DNA of 64,000 nucleotides from Adineta ricciae (taxonomy: Eukaryota > Rotifera > Eurotatoria > Adinetida > Adinetidae). Below the pieces are notes generated by a model that was given only the letters and a program-made list of their open reading frames with translations, made no database searches and was not told the DNA's origin. Location of the stretch: positions 4,902 through 68,901 of the forward strand of contig CAJNOJ010000136.1 in NCBI GenBank assembly GCA_905250025.1. Reading direction: 5' to 3'. Positions 1-11,324 of this stretch are shown here, piece after piece (positions within the stretch are counted from its first letter, which is position 1; each line of letters starts with the position of its first letter). The translations under genes were made by a program, and so were the position numbers.

Positions 1-206
1 AAACAAGGATTAGGCAATGGCATGACCAATAAATAATTAGAATTTAGAGGATTCGTTTACTGATTGGACTGTGCAATTCAAATCTCACATAAATCAGAGT
101 CTCGTTCAAAACAAAATTTTCATTATTTTTATGTACATTTCGTGTAATATTTCAAATTAGTTATAGAATATGCAGTGCATCGAAGACCTCGCTACAAATG
201 CTTTTT
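1..206. other. AT-rich intergenic, nothing recognised
   Basis: AT-rich sequence with no convincing open frame, splice pattern or repeat copy elsewhere in the window. Confidence 0.4.
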
Positions 207-402
207 GACTTGACTTGAAATTTCATATGCATTCAAGTCAAGTCAAGTCAAGTCATACGCTAAAATAGAAATTGTCAAGTCAAGTCAAGTCAAGTCAAAG
301 ATCAAAATAAAAATCGCCAAGTCAAGTCAAGTCAAGTCTGACTTGACTTGACTTGACTTGACTTGGTTCAAGTCAAAAAATGACTTGACTTGCCCATCTC
401 TG
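207..402. repeat. Inverted (AAGTC)n arrays ending in a hAT-like terminus
   Basis: Three direct blocks of about four AAGTC units are separated by similar AT-rich spacers of roughly 22 bp. They are followed by an inverted block of about five units, so the stretch can fold on itself. The right edge reads CTTGCCCATCTCTG, whose reverse complement resembles the common hAT terminal pattern CAGNGNTGGGCAA. I infer one end of a non-autonomous hAT-type element with subterminal repeats. I could not find the matching left terminus or an 8-bp target duplication. Confidence 0.5.
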
Positions 403-536
403 CTTTTATGCTCATTCTTTCATTTGCTGCTTCATTCATGTCAGATTACAGTCAATTCCTTTGTCCAAATACGTAAACAAAACGAACACCGTTTATAAAA
501 ATTTACTTATTTTATCTCCTCTGAGCAATTCAAATG

Positions 537-592
537 AACGCCTACTTGTTCGTCAGCCTGCCTTCGGTCGACCACTCACCGCTAGCCGTTAA
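537..592 (+). repeat. Dispersed repeat R1, copy 1
   Basis: A stretch of about 55 bp that is clearly related to 18087-18140 and 18402-18456. All copies carry ACGCCTA near the left edge, a CGTCxGCCTxCCT core and end in GCTAGCCGTT. It is far more GC-rich than its surroundings. Function is unknown. Confidence 0.7.
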
Positions 593-1044
593 TGTCCAAC
601 TATCATTCTTTCATCTAGTTTAGAATTCCCTTCAAAATGAATCAAACCGTTTCCTTCCATTCCCTGCTGAAGAATCACCAACTTTGTGCCGTTGTGACTG
701 TCCAAAACAACATTTGCCAGAGGAAGTATTACTTTGAGTGGTTAGCATCAGATAATGTTTGCGTAATATAACTGTTTGTATAATCGTGATGTTATCAATG
801 TGCTGATGTGTATGAATATCCAACAATTCCATATTAATCAGCTATTTCGTTTCAGTTCTGCGTATTGCTGCTTCAAAGACTATCGCCTAAAAAAACTTCC
901 TTGCAAAAAATCCAGCTTTGTCTAAAAAACAGAACAGGATTTTCTATTGAAAACCTAATAACAGATTAGAGATCTTCGGAACAGATTACCCTTCGGTCAA
1001 CCCTTATTTGATAATATAAGAACTAATCATTAACTAATTAATTA
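593..1044. other. Non-coding AT-rich stretch, possible repeat interior
   Basis: No supported gene. It lies between repeats R1 and R2, which also follow each other at 18.4-19.1 kb, so it may be the decayed interior of one larger repeat unit. A weak R2-like stretch (CAGATTACCCTTCGGTC) occurs at about 982-1000. Confidence 0.35.
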
Positions 1045-1217
1045 GTTAGTATTTGCGAAAACTAATATCGGATTCGGGATGCTCGACCCCGATTACCCTC
1101 CTGTCGACCCTTACTCAACAACTAACAAATTTTTCATTGCCTAATTACTAATTAGCTAATTATCTAATTGAAATTTCGACAAACTAACCTCAAATACCCT
1201 TTTTCCAGAAAAGGGAA
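1045..1217 (+). repeat. Dispersed repeat R2 with 3' hairpin, copy 1
   Basis: It shares the core CGGATTCG, then CTCGACCCCGATTACCCT, with copies at 4840-5088 and 18780-19068. All three copies end in a short hairpin whose arms are CCCTTT and AAAGGG around a 6-7 base loop. Spacer lengths differ and the sequence is strongly decayed, so the copies are old. A hairpin near the 3' end is a Helitron-like trait, but no Helitron gene or CTRR end is seen. Confidence 0.6.
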
Positions 1218-1433
1218 TATATATATATATAAGTGCGTGTTTCTTCTCGTTCTTGTTCACTCACCTTTCGCCCTCTATCACGCTATCTCTCTTCTCTCTT
1301 CATCTTCTATCTGTACGTGTCTTCTTGTGTTCATCTACCTCTACCGTAATAAACTGAACTCACCAACACCACCTCACATCGAACAACTTACACAAGTAAG
1401 TAAATATACGACACCAATTTCGCTTAAATTTTC

Positions 1434-1912
1434 TCTCAATCCTTCAAAGCTGTCAAGAAAACCTATATACCAGTTTAAATACTTGTAACCATCAGTTAGA
1501 AAAAACAGAATTCGCTCTACCCGGTGCTTTCAAGGAACAATATCAAAATTATTCATTTTTCATAGGATGATTGATTAACATCTTGCGGGTTTACATGAGT
1601 ATCAATCTGTTTGACGACTTTTCACTACGAAAGACGAAAACAGAAATTTATGAATATTGTCATCTTAGGATTTATTTAACAATCCTAAAGTTTCGCTTTT
1701 GAGTTATGTATGAACAACTTTTTGTTTTGGTGAATAAGATTATGGAATGGATTGATTGTGCCGTCTGTGGAGAATGCCGTTCAAATTATTCATTTCTCTT
1801 CTAACCTCAAACCAACGGATCAACATCAAGCATTCGTTTGAATGACTGCGATAGCAAATGATTCGCTGATTGACTGGTATTATTTGCACCGTTCATGAAA
1901 CACAGGACCCCT
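1434..1912 (-). repeat. Inverted arm of the long-arm element, copy A left arm
   Basis: This 480-bp stretch is the reverse complement, with scattered differences, of about 3400-4040. It ends at an unresolved base at 1913. With the right-hand part it makes an inverted-arm structure whose inner left arm is missing from the assembly. Confidence 0.75.
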
Positions 1913-1913
1913 N

Positions 1914-4314
1914 AGGGGGCTTCGCCCCCTACATACACCCAGTGGGGACGTGCTGTGTACACATAGACGCCTACTGTTGTTTCGTCCTCTAGAAGCGCTT
2001 TTTTAGTTTAGAAAAATTTTCAGCGATATCCCAACTCACTGAATGTTTACTCTGGTTATTATTCAAGCATTTATTTCTTCTAAAAAACCATCGACATAGG
2101 CTAGTTCATTGTTTTTCCAGAAAGCATAACCTTCACCCACGCACATTATCGTCACACAAACACGCATTAAACAGGACACCCCTTTTNTCACATCACACAC
2201 CAACAACTCTCAAGACACTTCTGTTCACCTCTTTTCATCACTTCGAACCAAACATTACCACTCGCTCACCTCATCCAACATCACATCACACACCAACGTT
2301 CCTTATCACACTTCTGTTCACCTCTTTTCATCACTTCGAACCAAACATTACCACTCGCTCACCTCATCCAACATCACATCACACACCAACATTCCTGAAA
2401 ACACTTCTGTTCACCTCTTTTCATCACTTCGAACCAAACATTACCACTCGCTCACCTCATCCAACATCACATCACACTTGATTATATTCAAGTACAGGTG
2501 GCACCAATGGAAAATGCAACGATGATGGTAGTGGCCAGTGATGATTTGAAATAGGATGATAGCCTCAGCAACTGCGCAATTGACGAACAAGTTTGATCAA
2601 AGCCCTATTCTGTTAGATCGTTGGATGCTAAGGTCAACGTAGTATATGATTTACTTGATCATGATCACGTAGCATTTGAATATAGTAAAGTATAGCGTTA
2701 TTCCAGTACTGTTGCTATTTTCACTAGCGTGGACGCAGTGTGTGTATGTATTGAGTGGAATAGGACAAATGAATAGCTGATACGTTTTTGAAAACGTTTC
2801 CAATAGCTCTATTCGCATACATTTTGATCTCCTTTTTTAATTTCAGTCACTGTCGCCCATGAAGGGAGAAGCGCATGAGACACGGATGAGTTCGAATTTT
2901 GTTATGGTTTGGTTCAGTTTTCATTCACATCATGAGATGAAGATCAAATCTGTGGATGTAGATGAATGTTTACGTGACTGCTGAATTAGCATGATCATCC
3001 CAAGTTTTCCGGTCACTGTCGGTCCAATTCTACTATTCATCTATTTCATAGTCAGTGGAGTAAAATGTATATGTGAATACGGTGTGGAAGGATAACGCAA
3101 TAATCGGTTGATGATAATTGTCGACATTGATTTATTCACTTGTGCGGCGGATCTTGCATTGGTGATTGTGAGTCACCAAATTGATCAAAGTTCACATAGC
3201 AAACGAATCATTTCGATTACGCATCCAAGATAAATCGTCCACATTATTCTGTTCATCTATGTTATATTAATAGAAGTAGGAATTGAAGGAAGTTGAAATG
3301 TCTAATGATCATTACCTGAATGAACAATTATAATCACCAGTGTATTTTGTGGATATATTGTGTGTGTCGGTGTTACTCGTAGTGTCATCCAAGAGTTGAC
3401 TAGGGGTCCTGTGTTTCATGAACGGTGCAAATAATACCAGTCAATCAGCGAATCATTTGCTATCGCAGTCATTCAAACGAATGCTTGATGTTGATCCGTT
3501 GGTTTGAGGTTAGAAGAGAAATGAATAATTTGAACGGCATTCTCCACAGACGGCACAATCAATCCATTCCATAATCTTATTCACCAAAACAAAAAGTTGT
3601 TCATACATAACTCAAAAGCGAATCTTTAGGGTTGTTAAATAAATCCTAAGATGACAATATTCATAAATTTCTGTTTTCGTCTTTCGTAGTGAAAAGTCCT
3701 CAAGCAGATTGAAACTATGTAAAATTTGAACGATGAGAACGACCTTTATCATTCCGTCCACATAAACGCTAGCCGAAAATATGAAAACGGTGCTACATTT
3801 GCCTGCTATGCAATCATATGGTAGATAAATAGTTCTGACAAAAGTGCTAGTCAGTTACTTCGCTCTGTCAGAATTAAACACTTGCAAATATCACATTAAT
3901 CAATCATCCTATGAAAAATGAATAATTTTGATATCTTTCCTTGAAAGCACCTGGTACAGCAAATTCTGCTTTTTCTAAATAATAGTTACAAGTATTTAAA
4001 CTGGTATATAGGTTTTCTTGTCAGTTTTGAGGGTTTAAGGGTAGTTTTGAGTTGCTAAATGCATATTTTAGCAATGAGAAAATTTTCTTTGAAAAGTTAG
4101 GAGAAAAAAGTAGTTTGGGTCGCAGGCCATGATTTTGATATTTTAATCACTGTAGCCCTTAAAAGCCGACAGTTCTCTCGAGAGGCCAGTGATTGGATAC
4201 TTCGTACAGTACTTAAGTACAATCATACTATATTCTGGTACTGGAGCACATGTGAACTTAGTACTTTATAAAACCCTCTATATCATCGTACTAGCGAAGA
4301 AATCATGTTTATTC
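1914..4314 (+). mobile_element. Unclassified long-arm element, copy A (central hairpin and right arm)
   Basis: This runs parallel to copy B at 8753-11201. The order is the same: a GC-rich hairpin with CTTCG loop, about 250 bp of shared leader, a 93-bp minisatellite, then about 1.8 kb of AT-rich non-coding arm. Similarity to copy B stops just after CATGTTTATTC, marking the likely right end. Copies differ at roughly one base in five or six by eye, so they are old. No transposase or other long conserved frame is present, so the element is non-autonomous or of a kind I cannot name. The base at 2187 is also unresolved. Confidence 0.6.
2218..2479 (+). repeat. 93-bp minisatellite in copy A
   Basis: About three tandem units of roughly 93 bp, each holding ACTTCTGTTCACCTCTTTTC and CATCACATCACACACCAAC. 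The same unit recurs at 9013-9360 (direct) and 7731-7950 (inverted). The period is a multiple of three and the unit lacks stops in one frame, so it gives a false protein-like reading. Confidence 0.85.
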
Positions 4315-4679
4315 GAGTAGCTGCATAATTCGACTCATAATATAAGTGACGAATTCCTAATACACTCCTACACATACTTAGGAATAGATAGGGACAGATT
4401 CAGCTCTGCCTAAGCCCACCCTCATGTATGCTTAGGAATAGATAGGAATAGATTTTGTTATACATAGTCTCAGGAATACTCTCAGCCGAGCTATATGTCA
4501 GCCTATGTCCATCGGTATACACAGGTATAACTAAATCTATCCCTAAACTTGTAGGATTATATAGATATACATCTATTTATATTCGAACTGAGATTAGTCT
4601 ATCAGATCAGATGTCCATTTATAATATAAATCGAATTAGGCAGCTCATGGATCTTTTCGTGTAAGTTTTTAAGCTACTA
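4315..4679 (+). repeat. Diverged repeat shared with about 12,362-12,480
   Basis: It shares GTAGCTGC, TAATTCGAC and ATAATATAAGTGAC, then an AGGAATAGATAG-type stretch, with the DNA at 12.36 kb. Several AGGAATAGATAGG motifs recur within about 150 bp. The remainder is AT-rich with no supported gene. Confidence 0.5.
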
Positions 4680-5088
4680 TCTTTGTACGCATCACGTCCA
4701 TGAATAGCGTTCAGCTCACTATCTTCTACAAAAGATTTCAAAGTCGATAAAGAAAAATATCCCCTTTGTAAAGAGTAAGGAATAAGACGAAATTCACGCT
4801 CAAATTCGAATTTCCCGACGTCGGAAACCCTTCGGTCTACTCTGACAATGGATGTTAATAAGTCGTGACTAGTTAGTGAAAACTTGATAATTAATTAAGC
4901 AACACTAACCTCGGATTCGTGATCCTCGACCTCGATCACCCTACCGGTAATCATTTTTTAACAAATATCGATCAATTTTATTGATTTTAGAAATGCTAAT
5001 TTCTGATTGGATAGGTTAGACAGGCAAACTTTAAGCTTTTTAGTCCAACATTTAAACGCTGTATAACCCTTTCTTTCAGAAAAGGGAA
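4680..5088 (+). repeat. Dispersed repeat R2, copy 2, with upstream part
   Basis: It matches 18665-19068 in order: a GTACGCATCA-like block, a GATTT-AAAG-GAT-AAGAAAAATATC-like block, the CGGATTCG and CTCGACCTCGATCACCCT core, and the terminal CCCTTT/AAAGGG hairpin. This shows the family unit is at least 400 bp long. Confidence 0.6.
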
Positions 5089-6753
5089 ATATTCATAAGA
5101 ATCCGACATCTCTTCTGACTGAGAACATATTTTAAAGTATATGGGTTTTTAAATGGCATTTTTAGTTCAGATTTTGAAAATATTTTTATATACGACATGA
5201 AGTGCCGAGCAAACTTTTGATCGATTTAGTGAAGTTCTATAGTGTCGTATAGAAGATGTCCTCTAGAGTCGTTAAGGTGCAAACTATTATTAAATTGATT
5301 ATTTTGGTGATTTTTGACGTTGACATAGGGCCTTATAGAAATAAAAAGTAAAGATCTTCAAAACGTGGCACTTTCAAAGTACGAAGGAGGTGACACCTTT
5401 GGTAATCCTGGATGAAGAATCAGTCGATCACATGCTGTTTATATCGAGAAAGTGCTTTCTGTTACTTTAAGGCCAACCCCTCCTCCACTCGACAAGCAAA
5501 GTCTAACTTAGAATCATTCAAATGGGTTGAAATTTTCAGGGTACGTTCGGTCTATGATAGGGAAGCTATGCTGAGACTTTCAGCCCTATATCAAGTTCAA
5601 TGATGGAGATAGTACTCGAACAATGGTGAAAAATAGCTTCTTTTGTATCCAGAAATTCTCTGTCCCAAGTCTTTTCTTTTGTGGGATAGAGCATGTCAAG
5701 ATGCAGTGAATGTCGTTGTCCTTTTTTTGAATGACCGTTTGTTTTTTGTGCGGACAAAAATCATCAAGAAGTAGAAAGACTAACGACCCCTAAAAACGAG
5801 GATTTTTTAGACTTATACAGCTGTGTTTATGTGAAAAATAAACTCAATTTAACAAAAGGACAACGGCACCCCCTGTTTTGTCAAATGCGCATAAGTGAAC
5901 TGATTTTGTGGTTTGCCAAACTTGTTTTTCAAAATGCTCATCAATTCCATTAAAACGCATATTTTCTATGAACATATCTCGAAACTCATTTCTTTCCTTA
6001 AAGAATCGCATTTTTATGCAAAGATTACGAGAAATTATCAAAATTTCTGGTCGAAAACGTGTAGTTAGATTAAAAACTATAGTCTTTCCCATGCAATCAT
6101 CTCAATTTTCATCCTTTTGATGAAAATTTGTCTTTTTGAAGTGGGGGGTGATCGGTGCCATATCACACGAAAATTGTCGAGACAACTTTCCATCATTTAT
6201 TCTGGTGCACCCGTTGCGAAGCATATCTTCGTAGCGGTATAGATTTCATACATGAAAAGATTTTGAAATAAACTCTTTTATGAGTTTTCGTTTATTACCA
6301 ATGAAATAGAATCTTTATAATTCTCGTCTATGTACGAAAATGAAACTATTTATTGATAAAAAAGAAAACAGTACGATGGTGACAAAATGTTCTTTTATGG
6401 AAATCCATCTAAAGTATTCCATTCAATTCAGGTAGTTTTATCGATGAAGAAATTCATTTTATTATTTATCCAGTATTGCATTTTCCAATCTCGACCTATA
6501 CTTAATTCTCGTCTCTCTTTTTTTTCGCATATTCTGATCTCAACTAAATTCTCTTGTCAACTGTGACATATACTTTCCACATAATGAATATCTAATTATT
6601 ACTTCGTTTACTATTCTCTAGCCAATAGTATAGTTTTTCCTTTATGTAGGAGCGAACAAACTGGTCTCTTCCTTCGCTTTCGTCTTGATTTTTTAAAACA
6701 CCATTGATGCTTTTTCATTCTACATTTTGTACTAGTGCAACAATTCAAAGATA
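5089..6753. other. 1.6 kb without a recognised gene
   Basis: AT-rich DNA. Both strands at 5844-6120 happen to be open for about 80 codons, but there is no recognisable motif, codon pattern or splice context. I treat it as old repeat-derived or neutral sequence. Confidence 0.4.
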
Positions 6754-7729
6754 TTCTTTCATATTTTATTCCCAAAAGAAGTTCATATATCACGTGTTCA
6801 TCATAGAAAGAAAAGTCAAAAAAGGTTCACAATTTTCCCTGTGAAGAAATACAGAATCAGACATCATGTTTTCTGTGTTACCACGGGATAAAATTAAGAC
6901 CGCACCATAACTTACCTCACATCTCTTGTAATTGGCTCACATTCATTAGTTTCAATCTTCTTAACTCTTTGTACATATATAATCCCAAACGTTTTCGATC
7001 GGATTCATATCTGGCGAGTTGCTGGGGCATTCCAAAACATTGGTAATGCTTCTTCGATAAGTTTCACGTACGCAAGACCGTTCAAACGTCCGGTATAAAT
7101 AGTAAGTGGACTACGAGCACCACCAGACATACAGCCCCACACACTTACAATCCCACCGCCACCTTGAACATTCGGAACGAAATTGAAGGGTCCATTTGAT
7201 TCTGATTTCAATCGACGAACTAAGGTACGATTTTTTCTGTTCAACTCCTCGAAGTGTGTGCTTCATTCCTCCAGATGATATTTTGCCATTTTTTAACCAA
7301 CGTTTAGTCGTATAGCATTTATAACCTATATTTATCAGCTGATAACATTTGACTAGATATTTTTGAGACACATTCAACTGCCTAGCAATATGTTGCTGTC
7401 CAAAATCATTTCCAATAGAGATTGCAGCTCGGTTTTCTTTTCATGAGTTACTATGCCTCGTCCCATGATTAACCAAGAGAAATGACGCGATAAGAATTTT
7501 CAATAAATCGAACAATGGATACGAAGTAAATAAATTCTATCGAGAACATTTGTGTTTACTTAACGAATCGAAATTCTCCTATTAAAACTGATAGATGTGA
7601 CAAGAACGATTGAATATATGGCTACTGATCCTATATTTATTCACAGGGAAAATTGTGAACTTTTTAAACTTTTCTTCCTACGATGAACACGTGATATATG
7701 AACTTTTTCGGAGTAAAATATGAAAGAAG
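6754..7729 (-). mobile_element. Tc1/mariner-like transposon, internally deleted
   Basis: Inverted ends of about 95 bp pair 6754-6850 with 7640-7729. Both contain TTCATATATCACGTGTTCAT and CACAATTTTCCCTGTGAA. A transposase remnant lies between them on the minus strand. The right end abuts the unresolved base at 7730, so the outermost bases and the expected TA duplication cannot be seen. The arms differ at several sites, so this is not a recent copy. Confidence 0.85.
6890..7466 (-). pseudogene. Tc1-like transposase remnant
   Basis: Tc1-family transposases cut and paste DNA with a DDE catalytic triad. The remnant starts with MGRG at 7466 and continues through a decayed helix-turn-helix region. 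It then shows VWGCMSGGARSPLTIYTGRL, the family's conserved block ahead of the second Asp. NSPDMNPIENVWDYI, the block with the third catalytic acid, follows almost at once. The two catalytic blocks are brought together by an internal deletion. The total is about 190 codons against the usual 340 or so, and the reading frame changes at least twice. It is inactive and enclosed by the matching inverted ends. Confidence 0.85.
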
Positions 7730-7730
7730 N

Positions 7731-7950
7731 TGAGCGAGTGGTAATGTTTGGTTCGAAGTGATGAAAAGAGGTGAACAGAAGTGTCTTGAGAGTTGTTGGT
7801 GTGTGATGTGATGTTGGATGAGGTGAGCGAGTGGTAATGTTTGGTTCGAAGTGATGAAAAGAGGTGAACAGAAGTGTTATAAGGAATGTTGGTGTGTGAT
7901 GTGATGTTGGATGAGGTGAGCGAGTGGTAATGTTTGGTTCGAAGTGATGA
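7731..7950 (-). repeat. 93-bp minisatellite, inverted copy
   Basis: About 2.4 units, reverse complement of the minisatellite at 9013-9360. Its inverted placement relative to copy B suggests it is the inner part of that element's left arm, cut off on its left by the unresolved base at 7730. Confidence 0.8.
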
Positions 7951-8723
7951 ATACGAGATTTGTGTGATTTTGAATCGTATTTCGGCGGCTTTCTTCGAGT
8001 GTACTTCAGAAAGTGTTCTATCGGTACATTATAATGTGCAATAAATGCTCGATCTTTGTTTTCGGTGGTGTGGGGAGTTTTTGTGTTGCGGTTGTAGGGC
8101 CTCCTAGCTGTATAAGAGTGGATGATTTAGTGTAGATCGAGTCGTTTTGTGAAGTGAAATACTTTTGCGTTTCGGAGGGTTGAAATTCGTGCATATTTGT
8201 AATTTTATTGGGGGACGTAGTATTTATTCGCTCTCGACCATTTTGGGTCCCCAAGGAGTGTCGCCGATATAGCTGTGGAGGGGTATATTTGAGCGGCGCA
8301 ATCTCGAGGATAAGAATCGATCGATATTTGATGTTTTAGTTTGTTAGTGCTACCGGCACAACGCGTAATGTAATATGCTTGTGGGTGGACGGAATGATAG
8401 ACGGCGATATGGAAGCAGGCCCTAACGAGCCACGATTCGGCTTAATTATACAATCTAATCAGGGCACTATTACTGTATAATTATTTTTCTTGACGACTGC
8501 GGCTCATGTCACTTTTCGTAGCGGAAAGAGAATTTTCCGACGTATTACTCCTCGTGACCGCAGGGCGCGTAGTGAGGCGCCATCTGCTTCATACACATGT
8601 TTCACATGAGAGGCTACTGTAGTATCAGAACTCTTCGACTACAGCGAAAATCAATTCTGTACTATCTTCTGACATGAATTCGTAACAGAAATTGTCGAAA
8701 GAAAGTAGCACTTTTCCGAGCGG
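7951..8723. other. Central region of long-arm element copy B, no gene recognised
   Basis: More GC-rich than the surroundings. It lies between the inverted minisatellite and the two GC hairpins. A 78-codon minus-strand frame at 8018-8254 has no recognisable motif. This would be the single-copy centre of the element if the inverted-arm model is right; the matching part of copy A is missing at the base 1913 gap. Confidence 0.4.
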
Positions 8724-8771
8724 CAGGGGGCTCCGCCCCCTGACCCCCGGGGTAGGGGGCTTCGCCCCCTA
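8724..8771. other. Two adjacent GC-rich hairpins
   Basis: A perfect stem-loop CAGGGGG-CTCCG-CCCCCTG is followed within about 10 bp by TAGGGGG-CTTCG-CCCCCTA. The second is shared with copy A at 1914-1931. C(TUCG)G-like loops on G/C stems are very stable in RNA. A rolling-circle end, transcription end or replication stop are all possible, and I cannot choose. Confidence 0.8.
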
Positions 8772-11201
8772 CATACCCCCAGTGGGGACGTGCTGTGTAC
8801 ACATAGACGCCTACTGTTGTTTCGTTCTCTAGAAGCGCTTTTTTAGTTTAGATGAATTTTTATCGAAATCCCAACTCAATGAAAGTTTACTCCGGTTATT
8901 ATTCAAGCATTTATTTCTTCTAAAAAACCAACGACATAGGCTAGTTCATTGTTTTTCCAGAAAACATCACATTCACCCACGCACATTATCGTCACACAAA
9001 CACGCATAAAACAGTTCACCTCTTTTCATCACTTCGAACCAAACATTACCACTCGCTCACCTCATCCAACATCACATCACACACCAACATTCCTTATCAC
9101 ACTTCTGTTCACCTCTTTTCATCACTTCGAACCAAACATTACCACTCGCTCACCTCATCCAACATCACATCACACACCAACAACTCTCAAGACACTTCTG
9201 TTCACCTCTTTTCATCACTTCGAACCAAACATTACCACTCGCTCACCTCATCCAACATCACATCACACACCAACAACTCTCAAGACACTTCTGTTCACCT
9301 CTTTTCATCACTTCGAACCAAACATTACCACTCGCTCACCTCATCCAACATCACATCACAGCCGAAAATGCTCAAGTACAGGTTGGGCCAACTCTAAATT
9401 CAACGATGATGGCGGCAGACAGTGATGGTTTGAAATATGATGAGAGCTCCGTTAACTGCGTAATAAGCGGACAAGTGTGATCAGAGTCGCATTCGTTTAG
9501 ATCGTTGGGCGCTAAGATCAGTTCAGCATATGATTCACTTGATGGTGATCACATGGCATTTGAACATAGTAAAGTACAGCTTCATTCAAGTACTGCTACT
9601 ATTTTTACTATGATAGATACAGCTGGTCTATGCATTGCGGGAATCATGACTAATGAATGATCGAAACGTTTGTGAAATCGTTCCCAATAACTCTATTCGC
9701 ATACATCTTGGCCTCCCCTTTAATTTCAGTAAATGTCGCCCATCAAGTGAGAAATGCGTGAGACATGAACGACTTGGAATTTTATTTTTTTCTGTTCAAT
9801 TTTCATTCACATCATTAAATGAAGATGAAACCTATTGATGTAGATGAGATATCAGGTGATTGCTGAATTATCATGATCCCTCCAAGTTTTCCAGTCATTT
9901 TTACTCCAATTCTACTGTTCATCTATTTCATAGGGAGTGGAGTGAAAGTTGTATGGGATTACGGTGTGCAACGATAATGCTGTAATCGGGTGATGATAAT
10001 TGCCCGCATTGATCTATTCACTTCTACATCGGATCACCTATTGATGGTTCTGAGTCACCAAGTTGATCAAAGTTTGCATAGCGAATGAATTATTTCTATT
10101 ACGCATCCAAGACAAATCGGCCACATCATTCTGTTCATGTATGCTGTATTAATAGAAGTAGAAATCGAAGGAAACTGAAATGTCTAATGATCGTTACTTA
10201 AATGAACAATTATAATTACCAGTGTATTTTGTAGATATACTGTGTCTGTTGGTTTTCGGAGTAGATCCATCCAAGAGTTGATTAGTGTTCCTGTGTTTGA
10301 TGAACGGTGCAAATAATACCAGTCAATAACCGAATCATTTATTATCGTATTCGTTTAAGCGAATGCTTGATGTTGAGCCGTTGATTTCAGGTTAGAAGAA
10401 ACATGAATACTTTGAACGGCATTTTCCACAGGTGGCACAACCATTCCATTCCATAATGTTATTCACCAAAACTAAAAGTAATTCACACATAACATAAAAA
10501 CGAAACTTTATGGCTGTTGAATAATTTCTAAGATGATAATATTCATAAATTTTCTGTTTTCGTCTTTCGTACTGAAAAGTGCTCAAACAGGTCGAATCTC
10601 GTGTGAAATTGGAACGATTGGAACGACCTTTATCATTCCATCCACATAAATGAAAGTCGAAAATGTCCAAACCGTGCCACATTTGCCTGTGAAACAATCA
10701 TATGGTAGATAAATAGTTGTGACAAAAGTCCTAGTCCGTTACTTTGCTCTATGTGAGTTCAACGCTTGGAAGTATCATGTTTATCAATCATCCTATGAAA
10801 AATGAATAATCTTGATATTGTTCCTTGAAATCACCTGGTACAGCGAATTCTGCTTTTTCTAAATGATAATTACAAGTATTTAAATTGGTATATAAGTTTT
10901 CTTGACAGTTTTGATGGTTTAAAGGGTGGCTGCGAGTTGCCAAATCTGTGTTTTGGTAATCAGGAGATTTTCTGTAAAGAACTAGGAGAAAAAAGTAGTT
11001 TGGATCACAGGCCATGGATTTGATATTTTAATCAATGTAATCCTTAAAAGCCGACAGTTCTTTCGAGAGGGCAGTGATTGGATACTTAGTACAGTACTTA
11101 AGTACAATCATAGTATATTCTGGTACTGGAGTGCATGTGAACTTAGTACTTTCTAAAACCCTCTATCTTATCGTACTAGCGAAGAAAGCATGTTTATTCA
11201 C
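8753..11201 (+). mobile_element. Unclassified long-arm element, copy B (right half)
   Basis: The full right half begins with the CTTCG hairpin. A leader follows at 8772-9012, then four minisatellite units and an AT-rich arm to the shared end after CATGTTTATTC. It aligns end to end with 1914-4314. No open frame is conserved between the copies except the minisatellite itself, so it encodes nothing I can recognise. See the findings for the inverted-arm model. Confidence 0.6.
9013..9360 (+). repeat. 93-bp minisatellite, four units
   Basis: Units start near 9013, 9102, 9195 and 9288 and are nearly identical. The unit length is divisible by three, so a 158-codon frame runs through it with a 31-residue repeat (core FTSFHHFEPNITTRSPHPTS). 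Copies A and C do not support protein-level selection. Confidence 0.9.
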
Positions 11202-11324
11202 ATGAATGAGAGAGTCTTTATGCAGTCTATTTCTATTTGTTTCTTTGACACATGTATGAAGGATAACTATGCATAAGTCATTAAAATATTCAATATGGAA
11301 TAAAAATCAATGGTTTTCCCAGGT

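Noticed and set aside
207-385. CRISPR-like spacing of the AAGTC arrays
   Set aside because: Spacers are near-identical and the repeats are five-base units, so this is a transposon-linked simple repeat in a eukaryotic genome.
1168-1488. 106-codon plus-strand frame
   Set aside because: It crosses the end of repeat R2, a TA run and the start of the inverted arm, so it is not a single conserved unit.
5844-6120. Overlapping 70-80 codon frames on both strands
   Set aside because: No motif, no splice context and AT-rich composition. Double-strand openness by chance is common in such DNA.
8949-9425. 158-codon open frame with 31-residue repeats
   Set aside because: It is the 93-bp minisatellite read in its one open frame. 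The related copy A array is not open across its flanks, and the inverted copy is the same DNA unit.
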